15,817 nt of DNA from positions 1-15,817 of the forward strand of contig URHH01000051.1 of NCBI GenBank assembly GCA_900547615.1, read 5' to 3'. The translations under genes were made by a program, and so were the position numbers. The DNA comes from an uncultured Blautia sp. Lineage in GTDB: Bacteria; Bacillota; Clostridia; Lachnospirales; Lachnospiraceae. A model generated the notes under the pieces. It was not told the DNA's origin. It was given only the letters and a program-made list of their open reading frames with translations, and searched no databases. Shown here one piece after another: positions 7,754-14,992 of this stretch; within the stretch, counting starts at the first letter, position 1; each line of letters starts with the position of its first letter.

Positions 7754-9031
7754 TTATTCTGCTTCATCTATTGCCTTTCCAATATCATGTCTCATATATT
7801 TGTTGGCAAATGTAATCCACTCTGTCGCTTCATAAGCATTTTTTCTTGCTTCTTTTAAATTTTCTCCCTTTGCGGTGATTCCCACAACACGTCCGCCATT
7901 TGTGACAATCTGTCCGTCTTTCTCCTTTGTTCCTGCATGGAAACAGTAATATCCTTCTTTGTCTTTGAAATTTTCAAATCCGTACATCGGAATCTCTTTT
8001 TCATAATGAACAGGATAACCGTCGCTTGCAAGTACTACGCAGACTGCCGCATTGTCTTCAAACTGGAGGTCCACATTATCAAGTGTTCCCTCCACACAGG
8101 CTTCCATCACTTCCACAATGTCGTTTTTCATTCTCGGAAGTACAACCTGCGCCTCCGGATCACCGAAACGGGCATTATATTCCAGCACCTTCGGTCCTTC
8201 CGGCGTCAGCATAAGTCCAAAGAAGATAATTCCCTTAAACGGACGTCCCTCTGCTGCCATAGCGTCCACTGTAGCCTGATAAATATATTTCTTACAGAAC
8301 TCATCTACTTCCTCTGTGTAGAACGGGCTTGGAGAAAAGGTTCCCATTCCGCCTGTGTTCAGACCCTTATCACCGTCCAGAGCGCGCTTGTGATCCTGGG
8401 CAGAAGTCATAGTCTTAATTGTTTTTCCGTCCACAAAAGACAACACGGAAACTTCTCTTCCTGTCATAAATTCCTCTACGACCATTGTGTTTCCCGCGCT
8501 GCCGAATTTTTTGTCCTCCATGATCTCCCGTACGCCCGCTTCCGCCTCTGAAAGGTCGGCGCAGATCAGCACCCCTTTTCCAAGGGCAAGTCCGTCTGCT
8601 TTCAGCACGATCGGAAACTTTGCTTCTGTGCGGAGATACGCAAGAGCTTTCTCCGGATCGTCAAAGTTTTCATACGCTGCAGTTGGAATATTGTATTTTT
8701 TCATCAGATCTTTTGAAAAGGCTTTGGACCCTTCCAGGATCGCCGCATTTTTTCTCGGTCCGAATACTTTCAGACCACGCGCTTCAAATACATCCACCAC
8801 TCCGCCTACAAGCGGGTCGTCCATACCGATAATGGTCAGGTCAATTTTATTCTCTTCTGCGAAATCTGCCAGTTTTTCAAATTCCATTGCGCCGATCTGT
8901 ACGCACTCTGCCAGCTCTGCAATTCCTGCATTTCCAGGAGCGCAGTAAATTTTTTCCACCTTCGGGCTTTTGGAGACGCTCCATGCAATAGCATGTTCTC
9001 TTCCGCCGCTTCCTACGATCAGTACCTTCAT
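7754..9031 (-). CDS. purD: Phosphoribosylamine-glycine ligase (GAR synthetase)
   Basis: This 425-residue enzyme catalyses the ATP-dependent joining of glycine to phosphoribosylamine, giving GAR, the second step of purine synthesis in the cytosol. It opens with GSGGREHA (7-14), has an ATP-grasp fold with K144 in LKADGLALGKGV, NTGGMG at 225-230, and the metal-binding NARFGDPE at 286-293. Length is normal and no catalytic motif is missing. The segment near residue 70 reads GMDDPLVGG rather than the more usual GPExPLVAG, a lineage-level variation. The AAGGAG ribosome site is made from the last codons of purN, whose stop is 3 nt upstream of the ATG. Confidence 0.97.
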   Translation of the reverse strand: MKVLIVGSGGREHAIAWSVSKSPKVEKIYCAPGNAGIAELAECVQIGAMEFEKLADFAEENKIDLTIIGMDDPLVGGVVDVFEARGLKVFGPRKNAAILEGSKAFSKDLMKKYNIPTAAYENFDDPEKALAYLRTEAKFPIVLKADGLALGKGVLICADLSEAEAGVREIMEDKKFGSAGNTMVVEEFMTGREVSVLSFVDGKTIKTMTSAQDHKRALDGDKGLNTGGMGTFSPSPFYTEEVDEFCKKYIYQATVDAMAAEGRPFKGIIFFGLMLTPEGPKVLEYNARFGDPEAQVVLPRMKNDIVEVMEACVEGTLDNVDLQFEDNAAVCVVLASDGYPVHYEKEIPMYGFENFKDKEGYYCFHAGTKEKDGQIVTNGGRVVGITAKGENLKEARKNAYEATEWITFANKYMRHDIGKAIDEAE

Positions 9032-9034
9032 GTC

Positions 9035-9661
9035 TTACTCCTTCACCGAAACTTTTCCGTTTACAACTTCAATTTTGTCATTTGCAATAAGGTCAATGGC
9101 AAGAGGCAGGATTTTCCACTCTGCCTTTTCCATCACACGTTTCTGAAGAATTTCCGGAGTATCTCCTTCTTCTACCTTCACTGCCTTCTGCATGATAATA
9201 GGACCTGTGTCTGTCCCTGTATCTACAAAATGAACCGTTGCCCCGGTTACCTTCACACCTCTTTTTAAAGCTGCCTCATGAACGCGGAGCCCGTAGTATC
9301 CCACTCCACAGAAAGACGGAATGAGAGACGGGTGAATATTGATAATGCGGTTTGGAAATGCCTCCACGATCATCGGAGGGATAGCAACGAGACAGCCTGC
9401 AAGGACAACAAGCTCCACACCGCTTTCTTTTAACTTTTTAAGAAGAGCTTTGTGAAATTCCTCTCTTGTCTCAAAAGTTTTCGGAGAAATACATACGCCT
9501 TCGATCCCGTGTTTTTTTGCACGCTCAAGAGCATACGCATTGGGGTTATTGCTGATCACAAGGCTTACTTCTGCATTTGTAATCTCCCCGGAATCCATTG
9601 CGTCCAGAATTGCCTGAAGGTTTGTTCCTCCTCCGGAAACAAGAACACCAACCTTTAACAT
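9035..9661 (-). CDS. purN: Phosphoribosylglycinamide formyltransferase
   Basis: This 208-residue GAR transformylase transfers a formyl group from 10-formyltetrahydrofolate to GAR, the third step of purine synthesis. The nucleotide end is bound by SGGGTN near the N-terminus. The catalytic triad of the family (N106, H108, D144 in E. coli) corresponds to N108 and H110 in INIHPS and D151 in TGTDTGP. Its ATG overlaps the original purM reading frame by 7 nt (purM stop at 9655-9657), and an AAGGGAG site lies 7 nt upstream. It is intact, although the purM frame just before it is broken. Premature termination in purM could reduce coupled translation here. Confidence 0.96.
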   Translation of the reverse strand: MLKVGVLVSGGGTNLQAILDAMDSGEITNAEVSLVISNNPNAYALERAKKHGIEGVCISPKTFETREEFHKALLKKLKESGVELVVLAGCLVAIPPMIVEAFPNRIINIHPSLIPSFCGVGYYGLRVHEAALKRGVKVTGATVHFVDTGTDTGPIIMQKAVKVEEGDTPEILQKRVMEKAEWKILPLAIDLIANDKIEVVNGKVSVKE

Positions 9662-10663
9662 AAGGTCACTCCCTTTTCTCCTTCTTCGATACGGCCTACC
9701 ACGTATGCCTTATCTCCTGCCGCCTGAATGGCTTCCATTGTTTTTTCCACATCTGCCGGATTTACGGCAAGGACCATTCCAAGCCCCATATTATAAGTGT
9801 TGTACATCATTGTTTCTTCAATATCGCCTTTTTCTGCAAGAAGCTTGAAAATAGGAAGAACAGGATAGCTGTCTTTTTCGATTACGGCTCTTGTTCCATC
9901 TTTTAACATAGAAGCCGCCGCCTGTAATATGGCTGCATGCGTGAATGCGCACACCTGCGTTTTTGATGCTCTTTAATGCTTTTACATAGATTCTTGTAGG
10001 TGCAAGAAGAGCCTCTCCAAGAGTTGTTCCAAGCTCCTCATAATAAGTATCAAGGGATTCTTTTGTCATATCGAATACTTTACGTACAAGGGAAAAACCA
10101 TTGCTGTGTACACCGGTGGATGCCATACCAATGAGAACGTCTCCCGCCTCCAGTTCTTCTCCTGTGAGAAGATCTTTTTTGTCTACTACGCCTACTGCAA
10201 AACCGGCAAGATCGTACTCGTCCTCCTGCATAAGTCCCGGGTGTTCTGCTGTCTCTCCTCCAATAAGAGCCGCGTCAGACTGGCAACACCCTTCTGCAAC
10301 GCCTTTTACGATCTCTGCGATTTTTTCCGGGTAGTTTTTGCCGCAGGCAATATAATCCAGGAAAAACAGAGGTTCTGCGCCTGCACATGCAATATCGTTC
10401 ACGCACATAGCTACCGCGTCAATACCGATCGTATCATGTTTATCCATGACCATAGCAAGTTTTACTTTTGTTCCGCAGCCATCTGTTCCGGAAACAAGCG
10501 TCGGTTCTTCCATGTCCTTAAATGCGCTCATGGAAAATGCACCGGAAAAACCTCCGATACCGCCTAATACCTCCGGGCGCATTGTCTTTTTGATATGCTC
10601 CTTCATAAGCTCCACTGATTTATATCCGGCTTCAATATCTACCCCTGCGTTCTTGTAATCCAT
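9655..10663 (-). pseudogene. purM: Frameshifted phosphoribosylformylglycinamidine cyclo-ligase
   Basis: PurM closes the imidazole ring (FGAM to AIR, using ATP). The gene is present in two frames. The first runs from ATG at 10663 and is normal through HITGGGFY (residues 245-252), then continues into an unrelated tail ending at 9818. The second encodes the authentic C-terminus from MLKDGTRAVIEKD to the TAA at 9655. PurM proteins normally have ENIPR between FY and ML. Here those five codons plus two bases are absent, so 17 nt are inferred missing at about 9907-9910, where the remaining bases read TATG. Restoring them would give 341 residues, the usual length. A fragment without the last 84 residues is unlikely to be active. 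True mutation or assembly error cannot be told apart here. A GGGAGG site precedes the ATG. Confidence 0.93.
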
Positions 10664-10719
10664 AATGTTCCTCCCTATATTCTTTTCTGTGATGTTATCG
10701 TAAAAATACCTGCTGCATC

Positions 10720-11220
10720 TTAATACTCTTTATATCCAACCTGCTGAAGTCTTGCGTCTTTTGCCTCAACCTGCTCTTTTAATTCCTGGCTGTAAGCTTT
10801 TAAGCGTCCCAGAAGCTCTTCGTCTGAGGTTGCAAGGATTTTTGCTGCAAGAAGTCCTGCGTTTGCACCGCCGTTAATTGCCACGGTAGCAACCGGAATA
10901 CCGGAAGGCATCTGTACAATAGAGTAAAGAGAATCTCTTCCTCCCAGAGAAGTTGTGTGCATAGGAATACCAATAACAGGCATTGGGAAAATAGCCGCGC
11001 ACATTCCCGGAAGATGTGCTGCCATTCCTGCTCCTGCAATGATCACTTTAAAACCTTTTTCTTCCGCGCTTTTTGCATACTCAAAGAACACATCCGGTTC
11101 TCTGTGTGCGGAAATGATCTTCATTTCATATTCAATTCCCAGTTTTTCCAGAATATCTGCTGCCTTGCTCATAACAGGCATATCTGAGTCGCTGCCCATC
11201 ACAATTCCTACTTTTGCCAT
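10720..11220 (-). CDS. purE: N5-carboxyaminoimidazole ribonucleotide mutase (PurE class I)
   Basis: This 166-residue cytosolic enzyme moves the carboxyl group from N5-CAIR to C4 to give CAIR, a step after PurM in purine synthesis. GSDSD (9-13) and SAHREP (37-42, with the catalytic H39) are present, as are the SIVQMPSGIPV and GGANAGLLA segments of the nucleotide pocket. Length fits class I PurE. It is the first gene of the operon, with AAGGAG 7 nt before ATG and a strong promoter upstream. No purK partner is visible in the window. The gap to purM is 56 nt and holds no terminator. Confidence 0.96.
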   Translation of the reverse strand: MAKVGIVMGSDSDMPVMSKAADILEKLGIEYEMKIISAHREPDVFFEYAKSAEEKGFKVIIAGAGMAAHLPGMCAAIFPMPVIGIPMHTTSLGGRDSLYSIVQMPSGIPVATVAINGGANAGLLAAKILATSDEELLGRLKAYSQELKEQVEAKDARLQQVGYKEY

Positions 11221-11249
11221 AGTTGTTCTCCTTTTAATATGTATTTTAG

Positions 11250-11278
11250 GGCAGAACAGGCAAAAGCCCGCTCTGTCC
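11250..11278 (-). other. Stem-loop in the purE leader
   Basis: Between the purE promoter and its ribosome site, the minus strand can fold into a hairpin of about 12 bp with a UUUU loop, one bulged A and two G-U pairs (arms beginning GGACAGAG and GCCTGTTC). No T run follows, so it does not look like a terminator. It does not have the three-helix core of a purine riboswitch. It might stabilise the transcript or affect translation. That is speculation. Confidence 0.45.
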
Positions 11279-11301
11279 GAAAAATCCTCTTCTACGCGTA
11301 A

Positions 11302-11330
11302 ATTCTACTAAGATTCCCTTTTTCTGTCAA
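11302..11330 (-). promoter_or_regulatory. Promoter of the purine operon
   Basis: On the minus strand a perfect TTGACA -35 (11325-11330) and a TAGAAT -10 (11302-11307) are separated by exactly 17 nt, about 80 nt upstream of purE. This is the best sigma-A-type promoter in the window. Confidence 0.85.
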
Positions 11331-11343
11331 CCCAAAACACCCC

Positions 11344-11378
11344 AAAAGATATTTTATTCTCATAAAAGATATTTTATT
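11344..11378 (-). repeat. 15-nt direct repeat in 20-nt phase upstream of the purE promoter
   Basis: The sequence AAAAGATATTTTATT (plus-strand reading) occurs at 11344-11358 and again, identically, at 11364-11378, with 5 nt between. The 20-nt period is close to two helical turns, so both copies face the same side of the DNA. The nearer copy ends 13 nt upstream of the -35 box. The farther copy overlaps the last codons of the aminopeptidase gene. Each unit is itself nearly palindromic. It could be a regulator-binding site or an AT-rich upstream element. Confidence 0.7.
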
Positions 11379-13425
11379 TTTCCTCAAAAGGCTCATTCAG
11401 TTTTTCTGTTCCCGGAAGGACGAATCTTCCCTTCTCAATAATAGAAACCATTTCTCCATCATCGTCAATGACACGGATGCTGCCAAGCTCCTCATAGGGA
11501 ATGGTAATATCGGTATGACAGCCGTAGTATGCCATACTTAAATCCTCTTTCCGGAGAATGGAAATTTCATTGTCTCTTGCAATGATCTCTTTTCCGTTCG
11601 GATTAAAGACAGCAGTATCCTCCGCCCAGCTGTAGCAGGTATCTCCCACTGCAAAATGAGGGCCCATTTTTTCTGCGATCAAAATCGGCAGCTTATCTCC
11701 GATGCCGTATTTTTCCGCTGCAACATAAGCGGTTGTATTTGTTCCGATGGCAAATTCTCCCATTGGCAGTTTTACGTGATGATGCAGAATGTTATCTTCA
11801 ATATATCGTCTGTTTTCCTCTTCATCTTCAAAATTTGTGCAGCTGTAATCAATTACCTGTCCACAGTCAAATACCAGTTTTAAATTCTTAAATTGAAGAC
11901 CGTTCAGATATACTTTTTTCACATGGAGAACGCCGCCGGTTCCCGCAAGCACAGGGGAGGTAAAGACTTCTCCCACCGGAATATTCACATCTGCCACACA
12001 GTTTTCAAAATTCGTCTCTTTTTCCGGATCTTTAAGTTCGTGGAGATGAATGAGAAGGTCTGTCTCATTGCCGTCCTGTCCTTTGATCTCCACCCACTCG
12101 CAGGTATCTAAAGTATCAATAATGGTCTGCTGGATACTCTGATAAAGATGATAATCCAGTGTGTTGATCTTTACGATTTCACGGAAAATTTCCGGGAACT
12201 TTTCTCCGATTTCCGGAACAGGATAAGCAATGATCGTAAAACTTCTCTCATCGCCTTTAATATAACGGTTCACAATCTGGCCTGATTCATTGTCAAGCTC
12301 AATCTGGAGTTTCTGCTGTGCCTCGTTGTAGGAAAGCGCCTGCTCACATTTTTCCGGTGAGAAGGGTGCTTCTCCAAACGTCTCAATTACTGCCGGTCCT
12401 CCATGTACTTCTGCAAGATCCTTATACTTCTCGTAGGAAGTCTGCATTGCCCGAAGTTTCCTCTTTACAAAATCGCTGTCAAGGAACAGGGCATCATCCT
12501 GTCTGTGATCGTAATCATACTGTGGATTTGCAATTCCTCCTGTATATCCTACGCGATTCTGTCCTTTTTTATTTACAGCGTGAACTGCATGACGGTAAAT
12601 GACAGGCTCTAATCCCATTTTTTCAAACTGAAGAACAGCCGCTTTTACCATACGTTCAAATCCCAGATTATACCGGATATTGACGGTTTTCTTTTTCGTT
12701 ATATCTTTCCTTCCCATGATAAAGCCGATCCGGTATCCTTCCGTATAGGTGGACGCCATATCGTCGATTTCTTCCTGGGAAAGAGAATTCAAAAATTCTG
12801 CCACTCCAGTCTCATTTTCAGAGATAAATTCGCCATACTGGTACAGATAACGAATGTCTGAAAAATCAGATTTCATAATAATATCAAGTGCAAATGTAAG
12901 CTCAGGATCCACGCCTTCCCTTATTCTTCTCTCCATCATATCCTGACAGTAATCATTTACATAAGAGGTAAGAATTCCCTTCATTTCTTCCGGCTCCGGA
13001 ATTTCCTCCTGCGCAAAAGCAGAATACACCTCAAGAAACAGCTCCAGCATCTGTGTCATTTCCTCTGTCCGCTTTTCATAAGCGTACACAACAGCGCCGC
13101 GAAGCTCTGCATAAAGAAAAGAAAACAGTTTTCCGTACTCTCCCAGCTTCTCTGCTGCGTATACCGGATTTCCATAGGAAGTTTTATAATTTTCCGGAAG
13201 AATATCCGCATATAACTCCCTGTTTTCTTTTTTCAGTTCTTCCAGGGACTGCTCCCCTGTTTTCTCCATTACCTGAATTGTTTTCAGAAGAAATTCTGCT
13301 GTTTTGTGGAAAAAATCAAGATACGGCTGTGCCGCCTCCTGTTCTTCCGGAATTTCTCCAACCCTTGTTTTTGCAAGAGCGTAACGCTCCATCATCCATT
13401 CGTCCAAATCTTTATTTCCTTTCAC
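11374..13425 (-). CDS. M29-type (AmpT-like) aminopeptidase with long N-terminal extension
   Basis: This protein is up to 683 residues long. The C-terminal portion matches thermophilic-type M29 metallo-aminopeptidases, which cleave N-terminal residues with two metal ions: NIPVGEVF with E486, GEFAIGTN with E557, EKMGPHFAVG with H590, and HTD with H637 and D639. Family members are usually about 410 residues. Here about 300 extra, mostly helical, acidic residues precede that core and match nothing I recognise. There is no signal peptide, so it is cytosolic. The longest frame starts at GTG 13423-13425, sharing GTGA with the HD gene stop. A TTG at residue 7 has a better AAAGGA site, and ATG codons follow at residues 11 and 12, so the true start is uncertain by about ten residues. 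Confidence 0.85.
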   Translation of the reverse strand: MKGNKDLDEWMMERYALAKTRVGEIPEEQEAAQPYLDFFHKTAEFLLKTIQVMEKTGEQSLEELKKENRELYADILPENYKTSYGNPVYAAEKLGEYGKLFSFLYAELRGAVVYAYEKRTEEMTQMLELFLEVYSAFAQEEIPEPEEMKGILTSYVNDYCQDMMERRIREGVDPELTFALDIIMKSDFSDIRYLYQYGEFISENETGVAEFLNSLSQEEIDDMASTYTEGYRIGFIMGRKDITKKKTVNIRYNLGFERMVKAAVLQFEKMGLEPVIYRHAVHAVNKKGQNRVGYTGGIANPQYDYDHRQDDALFLDSDFVKRKLRAMQTSYEKYKDLAEVHGGPAVIETFGEAPFSPEKCEQALSYNEAQQKLQIELDNESGQIVNRYIKGDERSFTIIAYPVPEIGEKFPEIFREIVKINTLDYHLYQSIQQTIIDTLDTCEWVEIKGQDGNETDLLIHLHELKDPEKETNFENCVADVNIPVGEVFTSPVLAGTGGVLHVKKVYLNGLQFKNLKLVFDCGQVIDYSCTNFEDEEENRRYIEDNILHHHVKLPMGEFAIGTNTTAYVAAEKYGIGDKLPILIAEKMGPHFAVGDTCYSWAEDTAVFNPNGKEIIARDNEISILRKEDLSMAYYGCHTDITIPYEELGSIRVIDDDGEMVSIIEKGRFVLPGTEKLNEPFEEK

Positions 13426-14033
13426 TCTGTTTCATTCATATCATCTGTCACATTTCCAAGCTGTATATGCTTTTCCACAAGCTCCTGCATATACTCCCAG
13501 ATTTCCTGTGAACCTTCTTTTGTCTTTGCGTTTCTTTTATAAATCTGGCTTTTCTTTACTCCGTGTTCTTTCCAGCTTTTCCCCTGTGATGCATCATTCA
13601 AAAAGAGGGGCTGACTGTTATCCAGCATACGGGCAAATTTTGCATCGCTGCTCTCATATTTCTCAAATTCTCTCCAGAGTTCCATAAAATATGCCCCCTG
13701 ATCCTCTGGAAGAAGCCCGAAAATACGATTTGCAGCCTTTTCCTCCCGCGCAGCCTTCGTGGAAACGCCTGCCTCATCATAAGCATACGTATCTCCTGCG
13801 TCAATTTCCACCAGGTCGTGGATCAGAACCATCGGAATCACTCTGGAAAGATTGATTTCTTCCTGTGCATATTCTTTTAGAAGAACAGCCATAAGCGCGA
13901 GATGCCAGGAATGCTCCGCATCATTTTCTTTGCGCATCCCATCTGCCAGATACGTCTGGCGGACAATATTTTTTACTTTATCCACCTCAATAATAAAATC
14001 CATCTGTTTTTTCAGACGCTCTCTTTTATCCAT
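13422..14033 (-). CDS. HD-domain phosphohydrolase, YfbR-like
   Basis: This 203-residue HD-domain protein resembles YfbR-type 5'-nucleotidases that act on deoxynucleoside monophosphates. The metal-binding residues line up well with E. coli YfbR (H33, H68-D69, D137): here they are H41 in AEHSWH, H72-D73 in LIHDLVEIDAGDT, and D138 in ARMLDNSQ. It is cytosolic. It starts one base after the stop of the small membrane protein gene, with a G-rich site inside that gene's end, and its stop overlaps the aminopeptidase start. Nucleotide hydrolysis would fit a pyrimidine operon, but the substrate is inferred from the family. Confidence 0.87.
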   Translation of the reverse strand: MDKRERLKKQMDFIIEVDKVKNIVRQTYLADGMRKENDAEHSWHLALMAVLLKEYAQEEINLSRVIPMVLIHDLVEIDAGDTYAYDEAGVSTKAAREEKAANRIFGLLPEDQGAYFMELWREFEKYESSDAKFARMLDNSQPLFLNDASQGKSWKEHGVKKSQIYKRNAKTKEGSQEIWEYMQELVEKHIQLGNVTDDMNETE

Positions 14034-14034
14034 A

Positions 14035-14349
14035 TTATACCCCCATTAAAAACAGAAAAATCCACCCTACTGTAATAAAACCGTTTGCAATAGAGCCGAT
14101 AATGCTTGTGTGATGCTTACAGTTTTCTTCAGAAAAGCTCAAAAGTCCCATAATAAATCCATAGACAGACAGAAGCGCTGCAAAAAGGCTCACGCTTCCC
14201 ACAATAAACCCGTATTTCCCTTCCAGAAAAAAGGAGAGAAGAACGGCTGCCAAAAACAGGAGAAAGGAAGCCACGGCAAGACCTGCCGACAGCTTCCCTT
14301 TCCCTGCCTCTTTTTTCTTTGCAAACGCATATCTATATCTTTTTGCCAT
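14035..14349 (-). CDS. Small three-helix membrane protein, possibly DUF6142-like
   Basis: This 104-residue membrane protein has a basic N-terminus (RYRYAFAKKKEAGKGK) and three hydrophobic segments at about 21-42, 46-70 and 83-103. The arrangement and the GLLSFSEE segment resemble small Lachnospiraceae proteins I associate with DUF6142, an assignment from memory. I place the start at 14349: TAGGAG lies about 9 nt upstream, whereas a longer frame open to 14409 lies inside vanZ-like coding sequence. It overlaps the end of the VanZ-like gene by 17 nt. Function is unknown. Confidence 0.8.
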   Translation of the reverse strand: MAKRYRYAFAKKKEAGKGKLSAGLAVASFLLFLAAVLLSFFLEGKYGFIVGSVSLFAALLSVYGFIMGLLSFSEENCKHHTSIIGSIANGFITVGWIFLFLMGV

Positions 14350-14806
14350 AATATTTTCTCCTAATGATATTGCAGATGACAAAGAGCAGATAACCAAGCG
14401 CCGCCCCAAGTGTATTCAGTATCAGATCATCTACATCGAAACAGCCCACTTTTGTAATAAGCTGAATGGTTTCCACTGTAAGGCTTAAACAGAATCCTGA
14501 CAAAACAATCAGAAAACCGTTCTGCATACGCCTGGCCACAACAGGCAGAATATATCCATACGGGACAAACCCAATCACATTTCCGCAGATATTTGTCATA
14601 AGTGCCAGAAGTCCCAGCTGATGCCGGTAAACCCAGAACCGTCTGATCTCCACAAAGGGAACGAGGTTATACCGAAATTCTCTTTCCGCCTCAGCCACTC
14701 TCCCGTATTCTTCTGAAAAAAACAGAAAATACAGAAGAAGCAGCATGTAAATCACAAACAGTCCGAGTCCTGTGCGCCGGATCAGCTTTTTTGTTTCATT
14801 TCTCAA
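14333..14806 (-). CDS. VanZ-like family membrane protein
   Basis: This 157-residue VanZ-like protein has four hydrophobic segments (about 12-30, 65-90, 97-118, 127-147) and the family's conserved blocks: YNLVPFVEIRRF (46-57), NICGNVIGFVPYGYILP (72-88), ETIQL (112-116) and FDVDDLILNTLGAALGY (123-139). The founding VanZ gives low-level teicoplanin resistance in the VanA cluster, but most family members are chromosomal and of unknown role. No van genes are nearby, so a resistance role should not be assumed. The start appears to be TTG at 14804-14806 after AGGGGAAG. The nearby ATG at 14797-14799 is in another frame. It begins 9 nt after the 50-residue gene upstream. Confidence 0.88.
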   Translation of the reverse strand: MRNETKKLIRRTGLGLFVIYMLLLLYFLFFSEEYGRVAEAEREFRYNLVPFVEIRRFWVYRHQLGLLALMTNICGNVIGFVPYGYILPVVARRMQNGFLIVLSGFCLSLTVETIQLITKVGCFDVDDLILNTLGAALGYLLFVICNIIRRKYYGKKI

Positions 14807-14815
14807 TTTCTTCCC

Positions 14816-14968
14816 CTATATCAGAATTTCCGATTTCCGTTTCAGCAGCCGGGCTCCGTTTACAATCATCAGAATCCCGGAAACAATTCCTGTCACAAGG
14901 ACTACGATCCCCACGGCAATATTCCCTGCACCTGCTCCGGTCATTGTTTTATAGACCTTTTCATTCAT
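14816..14968 (-). CDS. 50-residue single-span membrane protein
   Basis: A short frame encodes 50 residues, starting MNEKVYKTMTGAG and ending RLLKRKSEILI. One strongly hydrophobic helix (about 17-37, with IVVLVTGIVSGILMIV) is followed by a basic stretch (RLLKRK), which predicts the C-terminus inside the cell by the positive-inside rule. The ATG has a strong AAAGGAGGG site 9 nt upstream. It lies 24 nt after the pyrE stop and 9 nt before the VanZ-like start. Good ribosome site, operon spacing and protein-like composition support a real gene. Similar short proteins occur in Lachnospiraceae to my recollection, but no function is known to me. Confidence 0.82.
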   Translation of the reverse strand: MNEKVYKTMTGAGAGNIAVGIVVLVTGIVSGILMIVNGARLLKRKSEILI

Positions 14969-14992
14969 TTCCAAAGCCCTCCTTTCTGTTTC

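Noticed and set aside
8487..8948. Plus-strand frame of 153 codons opposite purD
   Set aside because: It lies wholly opposite intact purD, has skewed Ser/Phe/Pro composition, and no ribosome site or family match.
9818..9954. Programmed frameshifting in purM
   Set aside because: The frames do not meet at a slippery sequence, and five conserved residues are absent from both, so frameshifting could not restore the normal protein. Deletion explains it better.
11221..11300. Purine riboswitch before purE
   Set aside because: The leader offers a single hairpin, not the three-way junction with conserved loop-loop sequences.
11344..11378. The repeat as a terminator or a minimal CRISPR-like array
   Set aside because: There are only two AT-rich units with a 5-nt gap and no GC-rich stem or T run; neither interpretation fits.
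14350..14409. N-terminal extension of the three-helix membrane protein (20 more residues)
   Set aside because: It is inside the VanZ-like coding sequence and unlike a membrane-protein start; the ATG at 14349 has a good TAGGAG site.
14333..14806. VanZ-like gene as a glycopeptide resistance determinant
   Set aside because: No vanR, vanS, vanH, vanA or vanX-like genes are nearby; the family is common in chromosomes without resistance.
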